A stretch of 64,000 bases of DNA. It comes from Lophium mytilinum. Taxonomy: Eukaryota > Ascomycota > Dothideomycetes > Mytilinidiales > Mytilinidiaceae. Shown piece after piece: positions 44,209-55,247 of the stretch. The stretch's first letter is position 1. Every line of letters starts with the position of its first letter. Position numbers and translations under genes: made by a program. Location of the stretch: the NCBI GenBank assembly GCA_010093605.1, contig MU004185.1, positions 1,926,539-1,990,538 on the forward strand. The letters run 5' to 3'. The notes beneath the pieces are model-generated. The model was not told where the DNA came from, did not search any database, and saw only the letters and a program-made list of their open reading frames with translations.

Positions 44209-44946
44209 AGTTGCTGGTAAGGTGAAACAAGATAGTACGGATGGGTGATTCAGATGGTTAGGGTTGGCGATCGCAAGTTGGGTTATCAGTAAGTTAGTGG
44301 CCACATATTTTCTTTGTTCTTTGTGCGGATGCGGAGGAATTTGCCAGTATGCTTTGCGGGATTGTTTGCGGCAGGTCCAGGTTTCGAGCTGTTCTTTCAT
44401 CAGATTCAGCAGATCCAACTATCAACAAGAAATCAAAGTAAGACGTTCTATGGTCAAGCAGACGCGAAACAAGTTTCCTTGGGAGGCAATCACGAAACTC
44501 AACATCGATGACTCGGAAACTAGACTTTAAAATCGCAAACAAGCATATATATCTTCAGCACTATGCCCCTTGCTATAGGTGATGCCCCATCAAATCGAGA
44601 GCTTATACGGGATCGTTCCAGGTTTACGTGATGTTTCTGCCACCCGACGTGGTCGGTAAGTAATAAGTAAACAGCTTAGGTTTGGTCTGGTATAGTTGCC
44701 TTTCTTTGCGCTTTTATATCACGGTTCCAAGTTCTCGATTCGCGGTGCGCGAATGAGATTGCTCCTCTTCGATCCTTGGCAGTATTTTACCAATGATTCG
44801 CTTCCGGAGGCTCTGCCATCCGCGCCGGGGTGCATTTGTCACCTATCATAGCTTTACGCTTACGCGAACACGAATCGGAGAACAGTGAATATAACAGTCG
44901 CGTTGGCCTCATGCGGTCGGTAGCAAACTCGCAATCATTCACGGCA
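44209..44946. other. Divergent intergenic region
   Basis: 738 bp between the Cys/His protein and the SDR-like gene starts. No gene or clear motif seen. Confidence 0.4.
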
Positions 44947-45747
44947 ATGGCAAAACAAAACTTACTCGTCCTCGGCGCCACTGGTGAGAGATCTTAAAAT
45001 CAAGCTTCTCGCAATCATCTAATATAAGTTAGGCGGTACCGGCTTAGCTTTCATCAAAGAAGCTCTCATTCACGCTTCCAAGCCAAACCTCACGCTCTTA
45101 GTCCGCACTCCCTCTAGATTGCCGCAAGAGTATCTCGATGACTCCCACATCACTGTTGTTAAAGGCGAACTAAACGACCGGATCGTCGTTGACAATGCCT
45201 TACAAGGCGTCACTGCAGTTATTTCGTTTCTAGGGCCATACATGACGCTGAAAGCTACACTGCTTCGCGATACTAGCACCCCGATTGCAGACTCTCTACC
45301 CAGTTTGTTCCACTCAAGGAAATTAGAATTGACAGTATACTCATGTACAGCCTAGCACTTTTCGCAGCCATGCGCTCAGCAAACATCACCCGCATCCTCG
45401 CCCTTTCCACACCCACCGGGCTCCCCCAGCCTGTCTTGGAGACGAAGCCCTGGTCGTGGTGGGCAGCTGGCTGGTTCATCTACCTCGTGGTTCCTCAGGG
45501 CAATGCGGAGATGACGAAGATCGGGAGTCTGGTGTCTGGTCAGCACGATCTCGAATGGACTGTTTTCCGGGTTCCGTCTCTAACGAATGGGAGCGCCGAG
45601 AAAGTGGTTGAGGCGGGTTATTTGGGGGCGAAGGAGTTTGCTGTCACGGCTGAGCTGACGAGGGGGAGTTTGGCGAGGTGGGTGCTTGCAGAGGTGGAAG
45701 GAAGAGAATGGGTGGGACGGGCGCCAGCAGTTGCGAATAATTTGTAG
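44947..45747 (+). CDS. NmrA/SDR-like NAD(P)-binding protein
   Basis: Three exons, 44947-44983, 45033-45302 and 45368-45747, encode about 228 residues. The Rossmann start is split by the first intron: MAKQNLLVLGAT plus GGTGLAFIKEAL, giving the GATGGTG dinucleotide-binding motif. It continues LTLLVRTPSRLPQ, VVKGELNDRIVVDNALQGV, VISFLGPY and ITRILALSTPTGLPQ, all in the order expected for atypical SDR/NmrA-like proteins. A catalytic Tyr-x3-Lys is not visible, so it may bind cofactor as a sensor rather than reduce a substrate. The second intron (GTTTGT donor) is the least certain junction. Confidence 0.75.
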
Positions 45748-45810
45748 AATCCGGTGCCCTGACCGTTACTTATAGGTGAATAGTGTAAGACGCCCCCACG
45801 CCTTTCCACT

Positions 45811-46808
45811 TCATTCCTTTAGTACACAGTCTCGATTGATAATGAACTTTCCGTCATCATTGAACTCGCTTTCAAGATAGCACGCGAGAGACTCTGCGTC
45901 GGGCAATAGGACAAGATCTCCACCACATTTCACTTTCCTCAGAGGAGCTAACAGCGCCGCGTCTCTCTCCCAATTCGGGACCACCAACCGCATGAAGGAC
46001 GTCATCTTCACATGGAATGTGCTCAGATGCTCCATTTCTTGCAAGGCACTCCACATCTGCTCCCAACCTTTCGTGCCGTACTCTGGCGGGTCGATTGGCC
46101 CCATGCACGTGTAGTCAACAATATGAAGCGCGAGAGTGCGGATCGACCGAAACCGGTGCGGGAGGACAAGTCTAGAAAACCGTGCGAAGGTGACGAAGTC
46201 GTCGAAGTAGAAAGTGTTGTTGGTATAGAGCAGATCAATGGCTTCAAGGTATCTGGCTCGAAGGTCAGCAAAGTTTTGATAGAGTAGAGATAGGCTCTGA
46301 CTGAAAAGACGAAAAGAGTATACATGGCGCGACATGATAATAGTAGCGATAACGAAGTCGAGTTTGCTTTCGGATAATATAAACAACCTTCCAGGTTAGG
46401 CGGCAACTTGCACTCAAGGCACAACCAAGACGTGTGTCCAAGCCGCGGCGCCTTTTCCGAAAGATTTCTTCCCCGCCACCATCGGTGCCTCATTCGAGCG
46501 GTCTTTTGGTTTGACTCGTGGATGTGCAACGAGGGGCTGCTGCAGAGTACCTCTCGATATATACGAAGGCGTAATTCAGCAGGGAGTTTCGCAAGTAGCG
46601 GACAGGCTGATTGTTCCAGAGCCCCGGTCCTTGATTTGGAAAGCCCCCATACGTTCTTAAAGGTCTTGCTCTGTGGTGGCATTTCAAAGTCCTGTGTCAA
46701 GGCTCGCTTCCGATTCATGATGAGTTCAGAGCGATAGTCGTACAACTTTTGCTCCCGAATGCGTTGCTTCCTAAGCCGCTCTCGCATCCTTCCCGTGCCA
46801 CACTTCAT
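45811..46808 (-). CDS. F-box-like protein of the DUF7730 type
   Basis: Two minus-strand exons, 46808-46324 and 46252-45811, encode 308 residues. A basic N-terminus (RMRERLRKQRIREQKLYDYR) precedes LLAKLPAELRLRIYREVL, an F-box-like helix pair that opens many short Pezizomycotina proteins. The intron is placed so that the joined sequence reads SLLLSCRAIYLEAIDLLYTN, the conserved second segment of this group (usual consensus LLxTCRxIYxEAixLLY). The segment FDDFVTFARFSRLVLPHRFR and a C-terminal alpha/beta region follow. These proteins are numerous and uncharacterised; a protein-interaction role is the usual guess. Confidence 0.75.
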
Positions 46809-46985
46809 AATTTCAAGGAATGCAAGAATGGAAATGGTAGTTGGTTCAAGTAGAAGAGATGGAGAGTGGAGATAGAAGGGAAGACCATGCGCTGTATATT
46901 GCACGATGTGGCGCAGTCAAGACTTTGACAACCCTTGCTGCCTAACCTCTCCCTCCGCGGAGCACGAGATTTAATATATACCACT

Positions 46986-47680
46986 GATTTAAAGCCTCCG
47001 GAACATGACATGCACGGTTTTGTTAAGTTGAAAGGCGTAGGAGCGTCTCACAGTATTTTCGACATGTGCAAAGGTATATTTTAAGTACTCCGATTTCGAA
47101 CCTTTGTATTTTTCGCTCAGGGCACTGATTTGAAGTCTCCGGAACTTGACATTCATGGTTTCATCAAATTGAAAGGCGTAGGAGCGTCTCACAGTATTTT
47201 CGACGTGTGCAAAGGTATAGTATAAATACTCAGATTTAGGACCTATTATCATTCGCTCAAGGCGCTAATTTGAAGCCTCCGGAACTTGACATTCATGGTT
47301 TCATCAAGTTGAAAGGCGTGGGGGCGTCTTACGCTATTCATCTATAAGTAAGGGTCAACGCACTGATCTGAAGCCTCCGGAACTTGACATTCACGGTTTT
47401 ATTAAGTTGAAAGGCGCAGGAGCGTCTTACAGTATTATCGACGTGTGCAAAGACAACGCTTATGTACTCAGATTCAGAGCCTATGCATCAAACGCCCCAG
47501 ACTATCTTCCGACCGTTCAAGACACCGATCTGAAGCCTCCAGAACTTGACATTCACGGTTTCATCAAGTTGAAAGGCGTGGGGGCGTCTTACAGTATTAT
47601 CGACGTGTGCAAAGGCAAGGTTCAAGTAGTCAGATTCAGAACCTATGTACTATTCGCCCCCGGGTATCTCCGACCGTAAC
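46986..47680 (+). repeat. Five tandem ~140-bp repeats of a dispersed family
   Basis: Copies begin at about 46986, 47127, 47267, 47365 and 47527, each opening with AAGCCTCCGGAACTTGACAT (or near) and containing CAGTATTTTCGAC then TGCAAAG. Copy 3 is shortened; copies 4 and 5 are more like each other than like copies 1 and 2. On the minus strand copies 1 and 2 encode FAHVENTVRRSYAFQ, on the plus strand copies 4 and 5 encode ELDIHGFIKLKG; both frames being open means coding status is ambiguous. Related single copies lie at 30838-30877 and, inverted, at 54661-54775. Confidence 0.7.
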
Positions 47681-47812
47681 CCCCTTCCCTGGTTACTGTT
47701 ACTACCAGAAGGACCCCTATACCTAGCCATTTCGTACGCATCAACGCCCAAAACACTCCAAAAAGGGCCCACAATCGCCTAAACAACCACCAATAGACCC
47801 GAAAGTCGCCCC

Positions 47813-48523
47813 CTAGACCTCCCTAATACTATCAAGACGGGAGCCAACGTACGTCTCCATGTATCCTGAATCCCGAGGCTTCGAACCAAGCTTGCATCCG
47901 TACGATTCCTCGACCTTCTCAGGGGTGCCTCGACCAGGGATTGGAGTGCCCAAACCCGCCACAGACTTCGCGCGATTTCGAGCCATTTCGCGAGCAGTCT
48001 TGAACGACATCTCCATCGGCAGGCTCTCCCCCGAGCATGCCGTCGAGGCCCAGCTTCCCTCCTGGGGGTCCTCAGCCTCCGCAACCGGTGGAGCAGGCGG
48101 CGGGGCAGGGCGGCGCGATTTGAACCTCTCGTTCCATTGCTCAAGATACTGCTGCGCGCGGACCTTGGTTTCGAAAGCCGGTCGCCAAGTGCTCGTAAGT
48201 CGGCTCACTTTCTCGTCGATTTTGGAGGCGTCAACGGTCTGTCGGGAGTGCTCTGGCTTCTTGACAATGAGTACAAGAGGGCGGGCGGGTTTGTCCGAAT
48301 TGAGACGTCTGGTATGGCCGGGGCGGGGGAAAGGGTACCAGGGGTGGTCACCGCGCGTGAGGTCCATCGGCTGGTAATTCTCCAGCTTCTGGCGAAAGAG
48401 GGCCTCGCAGCGGGCAATGTGGGCTGCGTGGAGGGCCTCAGCGGTGGGGTCGGGGGGGTGGGGGATAGACCTGCGACTTGTAAGTACCTGGTGTTTGACG
48501 TGAGCTGCCGGAACGACTTACAT
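47813..48523 (-). CDS. Conserved-looking hypothetical protein, start codon split by intron
   Basis: The coding exon runs 48470-47813 and encodes, after its first G, SIPHPPDPTAEALHAAHIAR, CEALFRQKLENYQPMDL and HPWYPFPRPGHTRRLN. The C-terminal half has a basic/Pro-rich region (FKSRRPAPPPAPPVAEAED) and the helix MSFKTAREMARNRAKSV. There is no ATG at the front of this conserved-looking stretch. A GTAAGT donor at 48521 and a CAG acceptor before 48470 remove a 51-nt intron and join AT (48523-48522) to G (48470), creating the ATG. The product is then 219 residues. The alternative is initiation at the internal MDLTRG (48367), which would drop 35 residues. No family name is recognised; no signal peptide. 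Confidence 0.6.
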
Positions 48524-50609
48524 GGTGACCGAAAGAGAACGCCTGCGTCGAACTGTCGAAACGCCGAATACCGGATACAATCCAATCGATAGGAAGAGTG
48601 AGAGTGGCGGTCCAAGAGCAGCAGCACTATATGCGACTATCTCAGGCCTTGAAAGAAGCGTAGATGAGGAGAGATTCGTGAGACGGCGAATGCGCGCAGA
48701 GGATGTAGAAGAGAAGGCAACCAGCGCAGCGAGCGAAGAGAGTATACTGTGGGAATAGTAGAGGTCGTTCCGAGAGCAGAAGCACTGCGTGCGACTGATC
48801 TAGGCCATGAGGAAGTGTAGACGCAAAGAAATTCGTGAGAGGGCGATTGCGAGCGGAGGATGTAGAAGAGAAGGTCATCAGCGCAGCGAACGAAGTGAAA
48901 ATACTGTGGGAGAAAAAGCCGGTGGCAGGTCGAGTTCGAAAAAATCCAAAGCGCGGCGGCAACCCTGGTCCGTGCGATGAGGGCCACGAGCTCACCTCCC
49001 CGCGATGCCGGAGTCCCTGAAGCACCACCAATTCACCAAAAAACCCTCGACAAGACAGCATATATGCTACTGTCATGTGCTGGTGCAAGCTACTCCTTTT
49101 GCCATGTCAATTGGAGCTCTAGGAGGCGTGGAGCAGTACATCGTCGGCCACGCAGGATGATGGTGGTGAAATGGGAGAGCGCTTTGGGTCTAGCGCGGAT
49201 TTGGCGAGCCATAGCGCCGGGAGCGCCCGCCGTTGACAGCCTGGTAGCGACGCAGCCTTACAGCCTCGTCTCAGGAGCTAGGGATGTGGTAGGCATCTTT
49301 CGCCTGTTCCTGGTCATCGCGATTATGGAATAGGGGAGCTGGCGCCCGGGTGACGCGACAATACAGCGCGTGGGCTGCAGCTGGGAATCCAGAATGGCCA
49401 GCGCTTCTGCCACCACAACCAGCGGCGCGACGGCGATGTATTCCTAGGTGCCGCGAATCAGACAATTGTGTTCGACGGCCCGGTACGACGATGCTGGCAT
49501 ACTTTAGGGTCTTAGATGAGCTGTCCTGTATCTGAATGCTCCCCCTTTCCTATCTCTTAGAAGCATTATCTGCCACATGTGCGACCACAGGTAAGGAATC
49601 TTACTTGCGCACATTCCCACTGAGCACTCTTATCTTCCGTTCGAGATCACATGGGCTTGAGGAACGTGCGGTGCCCCTCTAGGATAAGAGCACTCCGTAA
49701 TCGGTGGGCTTGGAGGGGCTGCGACGTCACTGGCTCCCTACGACAGCAGGACCGATGTCCCAAAGACAAAGATGATGTTCTCAGGTGTACCAGTTCTTGA
49801 ACATGGTTAGGGCCAGGCGGGGATTCCCTCTCAGCAGGGTGGTAACTCCAGCGCTGAAGGGGCTTCAGTTCCCAAAACCATGGTCCCTTCATAAACCCGG
49901 CATCCCAGGAAAGATTCTTTACCGGCCGCCATGGCAGCCGCGACTCTATTAGACTCGATATACTGGATCGCAAGTGATGATGGACATCCACTTGTTGCTC
50001 CCTAGTGCTGTCTCTGGTGGGCGTTGATCCTTGGAACTCCGTGGTGAGAGAGAACCTACCCAAGAAAGAATGGCAAATGGACGAGCCTTCGAAGCCCCGC
50101 ATCTATAGAGAAGAACAGTGCTCCGCCTCCTTCGTCAATAGCTATTCTTCCTATTGTTCAATGAGTCGAACGGGACCGTTGCCGTTGCTATCCAGATCAC
50201 GTGAACACGAGCTGCGGCTCTTGCCCTCTTGTTTACGCTTTGCGGCGGCAAGCCCGCACAATTCTCGCACCTGTCCGGTACAAACTCGGCGGGGCTTTGC
50301 AGACGTTCACTTTCAAAGGCTGGTCGCTCAACCTCTTTTCTTCTCCTCTCCACCATCGTCAATTGCCACCTCGCCCGTGCCGCGTGAATCTGAGGCGCGA
50401 GGAAGCAACTAACGGAGTATACCAGGGCCTTCGAAGTCGAATTCACCGCCCTCCAACCTCAGTTGAAACCTAGCTCTCCTCGAATCTAACCTCATCCGAC
50501 TCTTTCGATTCGACTTCGTCTCGCCCTAGTCCGGCCGTCAGCGACCTTGTCACAACAAGACTTCATGTTACCTCGGCTCATCTAGAGTGATCATAGTCCA
50601 ACCTTACCG
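48524..50609. other. Intergenic region between divergent genes, with a tandem duplication
   Basis: 2.1 kb. It starts with a duplicated ~150-bp block (48608-48912). Long overlapping frames at 49647-50470 have no start context or family motif. The 100 bp before 50610 is T/C-rich, a typical leader. No gene called. Confidence 0.45.
48608..48912 (+). repeat. Direct duplication of a ~150-bp block
   Basis: Copy A (about 48608-48762) and copy B (about 48768-48912) share GAGCAG-AGCACT, GATTCGTGAGA or ATTCGTGAGA, AGAGGATGTAGAAGAGAAGG (in B: GGAGGATGTAGAAG...), CAGCGCAGCGA and ATACTGTGGGA. They are roughly 80 percent alike with few indels, so the duplication is old but not ancient. Confidence 0.65.
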
Positions 50610-53600
50610 ATGCCTTCTCTCAAGGATATCAACTGCTCCGTCGAGCTCGCCGGCACGTACGAGAAGCTCCACGAATATGGAGTGTCATACAGCGACGGCG
50701 TTGTCGAAGCCTTCATTCCGGTCCCGACGATTCCGAAGCCCTTCACTGTACACCTCACCACCTCGGGATATGTTGCACCTGGTCTCGCCATGTTCGTGTA
50801 CATAGACGGCGTCTACCAGTGCAACCGTAATCGACAAGGTCTCATCATTCCGGACGGTACTCGACCAATCGACCGTACACTTGTCGACTTTCGTGTTCGG
50901 CAGAAAGAGGAGACGCGATCTTCTGGCAAATTCGTAGGCCGCGAGTGGAGCTTCGAAAAGCTCAATGTTGGTAAGAGGTTACGGTTCGCAGGTCTACCAA
51001 GTTCTGGTCTAACGCCACCAGTCTCTGCCGACGAGGCTCCCGATATCCCCCCCGATGTTCTCTACGCTGTCGGTACCATCGAGGTTATCGTACTACGATG
51101 CACTGGAGATGTCTTCGCGGATAGCCCCGACCAGCTCCCACGCCTGTCGAAGCCTGCGCCAGTGGACCCAGCTCCGAAGGGCAAGAAGGCTGTGACGACT
51201 ACGAAGAAAGTACCACCGGCGAAGTCCGACACTTCAAGTAGCATTGGCGGTTTGTTCGGTCTCTTCGATGGCGCCTGCGATACGCCGCCACGCTCATATC
51301 AATTCCTTGATGGAAGCGGAGATGACTGGGGACCATCTTACGACAGCCGTCGGGGAAGCCGAAGTGGGAAGTCTAGTTCTCACAGCCCACACAGTCCCCT
51401 CGATATTCCCGATACCTACAGCCCAGAGTGGCGGCACGAATCTAACGACGAGCTGAGCGATAAGATCAGTACGTTAGTCTCTAACCTGAGATCGCGGCAT
51501 CATTCTCCGGAAGATGCACGGCGCCGCCGCCCAAGCACGCAAGACCAGCACGATGAAGCGAGTTGGGTTGATGAGCGCCCTCATCCGAAGTACTTTCGTC
51601 ACTCGCGCCAGACACACGGTATGCGAAAACATGTTCATTTTGGCGCGGATCTGTGTAATTTGATTTCGAGTTCATTAGTTGACAGCCTGCTAACGATGAC
51701 ATGCAGCTTACGAACCATCAGATGAAGTCTCTGGGAGCCGGGAGAGCCAACGACGCCTTCGTGCTCGACCTGCTAAAGTGCCAGGCGATTACCCATCCTC
51801 CGAGAGCGACTCAGCTTCAGTAGTCATCGCTGCATCCCGTCGTAAATCGGCCGCCACCTCCCACAGCTCAAAGTCTCGGGACTCAAGGGGCCGTGGAACA
51901 GCCTCCTCCAACGATCGCCGCTCGAGTGGACACTGGGGTAGTACGAAGAACGGAGGCGGATCGCAAGAGGATCCTTGGGAGATTGATGACGACCAACTCT
52001 CGCCGAAAGGTCGCCATGCTAGTGGAGGATGGGGTAGTACTAGGAATAGCAAGGACCAGTCGAAGGATGATCCCTGGGACACCGACAAGAACGACGACTC
52101 GGCCAAAGACCGTCCGGCGAGTGGAAGATGGGGCAACACCAAGAAAAGTAAAGGTGGATCGAAAAATGATCCATGGGAAGCCGACGACGACCAGGACTCG
52201 TGGGCGTCTGACAGTACCATCAAAGCATCAGCGCAGAAGTCTAGGCGCTCTCGTCGCAAGTCTCGAGATGATCCAGACATGAAGCAGATCATGGAAGAGT
52301 TGAAAGCGCTCAGGAAGCTGACGGAGAAAGATCCGAAATTTAAGGAAGTATCTTGGAGCCCCTCGACATCCAGCCGTACCAGCCGCCGAACGAGCCGGAC
52401 TACCACCAAAAAGACCAATGACGACGGTGATGGCTGGGGTGCAGACAAGAGTGAAGATGAGGACAAGAAGGCTAAGGCACAGGATCTGCACTCAACCATT
52501 CAGCAGCTCATGAAGCAACTCGAAGGGCTCGGCCAGGGCACCGGGAAGAATGCGAAGGGTAAGACAGACGGTTGGGGCACCGAAGAAGCTAATGAATCCT
52601 GGGGCGAAGCTCGAAAGTCCAAAGACGATGATAATAAATCGGACACGAGCTGGGGCAAAGAGAAGACTTCGGGCTGGGGAGATGATACAGCGAAGGTAAA
52701 AGATGAGAGCTCTGCTGACCAAGGATGGGGATCCGGGAAGACTGCCGACGCTGATGACTCTTGGGGAGACAGCAGCAAGAAAGACAAGAAGAAGAAAGAA
52801 GAAGTTGACCCCTGGGGCAGCGGGGGCGACAACGGCGGCGGTTCCGGGTGGGGAGCTGGAACTGACGCCACCCAGAAGGAGACCGGAGGAGACACTGATG
52901 GTTGGGGTATCCAAGAAACTCAGCCTGAAGAAGATAAGAATGACGATGGATGGGCTACTGGCGGCGATGATCAAGCGAAAACCGACAACGATGATGGCTG
53001 GGGTTCAAATGACAACCAGGACAATGCCAATACTGGTTGGGGTTCCACCGAAAATCAAGAGTCGAAAGAGGACGACGCAAACAAAGATGGCGATGGTTGG
53101 GGAGCGGGCGGAAACGATCAAGGTGCTACTACGGGCTGGGGAAATGAAGATGAAAAGACAGGCTCGGCTAACGGAGACAAACCCGAGAGCAACAGTGGAG
53201 GATGGAACAATGATGCCGGTAATACTAGCTGGGGCAACGATGCCGGTAATACTGGCTGGGGCAACGATGCCGGTAATACTGGCTGGGGCAATGAAGACAA
53301 TAACGAGAAGGCCGCGTCCCAGGCTGGCGATGCATGGGGCACAGGAGACAACGACAAGAAATCATCGTCGCGAAGGAGTGACTCCAAGTCTACTCACAAA
53401 TCATCCCACCACTCATCGAGCCGTAAACCCTCCTCATACCTCGCACCTCCATCGACGTCCCCTCGGCCGTACTGGTCCACCTGGAACGCCAAGAAGCCCA
53501 CCCCTCGTGATGACTTCACCGACACCTACTCCGACTTATCGGCTAGACCGCCCAAGGCAAAGAAAGTGTACCTAGAGCCGGAGGAACCTCTCCCCAAGAT

Positions 53601-54135
53601 ACCCTCTTCGCACGCAAAGAAGGAGGCTCTAGACCACCAAGTCCGCGCCGGCAAGGGCTCGGAGTACCACCATCGCATTGGCAGACCAGAGTACATGGAC
53701 CCACTCGAGAAGCCCTACGCAGTCTTCCGCTTCAAGTACCGCTCTCGAGACGCGTTGAAGAAGATCCTGGGGAAGGACGTCTTGGATGACGACTTGGATG
53801 AGATGCTGGTAGAGACGACCAATGAGGGAGATCTTCGAGACAAGTTGCTCAACATGAGCAAGGAGGAGATGGTTGAGGCGATGCTAAGAATGCGGTCTTC
53901 TAGTGGTATGACCAAGCAGAGCGGGCGCTCAGAGAAGAAGTCCGAGAGCCACAAGACGCGTTCGCACCATTCTGGGTCACAAAAGGCCGCTTCGGTGGCC
54001 GATTGGGGCAAGAATGATGACAATAAAGACGCCGGGAATGGTGGTGGTTGGGGAGATGACACGCCGGCCGCGACGGGTGGAGGGGGAGGGGGAGACTGGA
54101 ACAGTGGCGCTCCTGCGCCAACTGGTGGCTGGTAA
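50610..54135 (+). CDS. WG/GW-rich protein with N-terminal DUF7918-like domain
   Basis: Two exons, 50610-51618 and 51707-54135, encode 1145 residues. Residues 1 to ~190 form a beta-rich domain, MPSLKDINCSVELAGTYEKL ... VAPGLAMFVYIDGVYQCNRN, resembling the fungal DUF7918 family. The second exon is almost entirely polar and Asp/Ser/Lys/Gly-rich, with about 25 WG or GW pairs: GWGSTRNSK, GRWGNTKK, ESWGEARK, GWGDDTAK, TGWGNEDEK and three near-identical copies of NDAGNTGWG at ~53208-53290. A folded C-terminal piece (PYAVFRFKYRSRDALKKILG, EEMVEAMLRMRSS) precedes a last GGGWGDD ... TGGW tail. WG/GW repeats in acidic disordered chains are the Argonaute-hook signature of proteins such as Tas3 and GW182. 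Such a role here is inference. The intron has GTATGC/CAG ends with a CTAAC branch site. Confidence 0.82.
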
Positions 54136-54282
54136 ACGGTATTCGGGACGAGGCGGGCTTCTTTTCTTCTACTTGTATTAATGTTGGATCTTTTCTCTGG
54201 CCTCTGCGTATCAGGAGGAGCCTCGGCTTCCCTTCAATTCTCCTCTCTTTCAACCTTCTCGTAGAGTAAGATAGGTTGACTA

Positions 54283-54432
54283 AATGCACCAAATGCACCA
54301 AATGTAACAAGTGTACCAAATGTAACAAGTGTACCAAATGTAACAAATGTAACAAATGCACCAACTGTAACAAATGCACTAAATGTAAAAAATGCACCAA
54401 ATGTAAAAAATGCACCAAATGCACCAAATGCA
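54283..54432 (+). repeat. 9-bp microsatellite (AAATGYAMC)n
   Basis: About 17 copies of a 9-bp unit, variants AAATGCACC, AAATGTAAC, AAGTGTACC and AAATGTAAA, 150 bp after the stop of the WG-rich gene. On the minus strand it translates to repeating V-H-L, which explains an otherwise long open frame there. Confidence 0.85.
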
Positions 54433-54501
54433 CCACTCGACGTCCGATACCCTGAATTCGCCCAATACCGTATTATATGTCCAAACACACGGATATAGGA
54501 C

Positions 54502-54558
54502 TGACCAGGCTTCGGTCTTGCTCGCTTGATACCACTGTCAGGAGTGGCCCAGGTAGTA
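54502..54558 (+). repeat. Dispersed CACTGTCAGGAGTGG repeat, copy
   Basis: Order CTGACCAGGCTTCGGTCTTG, a short GC-rich part, then ACCACTGTCAGGAGTGGCCC and GGTAG. The core CCACT-GTCAGG-AGTGG is itself a perfect 5-bp hairpin. Related copies are at 19216, 56513 and 56661. Confidence 0.55.
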
Positions 54559-54660
54559 CCTACTCGGCTAGTCAAGAAGCAGCTTGATTTGAACTGTATT
54601 AACTTAACATCATCTGGATGTACCCGGCGAAAAGAAGTGGAATTAAGGACGTAAATTGAA

Positions 54661-54775
54661 GGGCAGTGACATTGCGTTTGCCTATCACGAAAATATTGTG
54701 AGACGCTCCTGGGGTCTTGAAGACAGGGACGGGGTGAATGTCAAGTTCCAGGAGGTCCAAATCGCATGCCCGGAG
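54661..54775 (-). repeat. Inverted single copy of the VRRS repeat family
   Basis: The reverse complement matches the tandem repeats at 46986-47680 (GGAACTTGACATTCA, GGAGCGTCTCACAATATTTT). On the plus strand it reads FAYHENIVRRSWGLEDRDGV, comparable with FAHVENTVRRSYAFQ in the minus frame of copies 1-2. The level of match is about 70 percent by eye. Confidence 0.55.
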
Positions 54776-55247
54776 AGTGCCTTACGCTACACTATCGAAG
54801 CACTTCGAAACCATTTCGTGAAAGACAAACGAACTAAAGCAGTAGCGTCATATTCGACCAGTCAGAAAGATATGATCCCAGATTGCTCACCTTTTGCTGC
54901 GCCACTGCACATGCTTGGCGAGGCCGGGAGGGCTATCCGGGATGTCCATAGCGGCCAAGACTCTTGCGACCTGATAACAATACTACGCCCCATGCTGCAG
55001 CAACTCGGGACGAAAGACAGGAGTGGCCCTCAAAATGGTCCCAAGAGGCACGATCCGCAGTACAATGCGGCACAGTGTGAGATATGGGGGCGGAGGGCGG
55101 AGCAATGCCTTCAGTCTTAAGATCCCCAAACTCACCACTTTGTCACTACCTAGCATGAGCACACCTTCAGAATTACCTCTTTGACACGTTCATTCTCGCT
55201 ATCTTGAACGTGCTGCTGTGGCGTGCACCTCTTCGCCTGCATCCAAG

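Larger units (their letters stand above)
54136..55247. other. Intergenic region with a microsatellite and repeat copies
   Basis: Contains the 9-bp microsatellite (54283-54432), a dispersed repeat copy (54502-54558) and an inverted copy of the VRRS repeat (54661-54775). The plus frame across the last is open to 55120 but has no ATG near its start. Confidence 0.5.

Noticed and set aside
52703-53575. 290-codon plus-strand frame inside the WG-rich gene
   Set aside because: Out-of-frame shadow of low-complexity sequence; the other frame carries the WG repeats and the folded C-terminus.
54234-54575. Minus-strand frames rich in V, H and L
   Set aside because: Simple translation of the 9-bp microsatellite.
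54656-55120. 154-codon plus-strand frame
   Set aside because: No ATG near its start and its first quarter is a dispersed repeat copy; kept only as a repeat.
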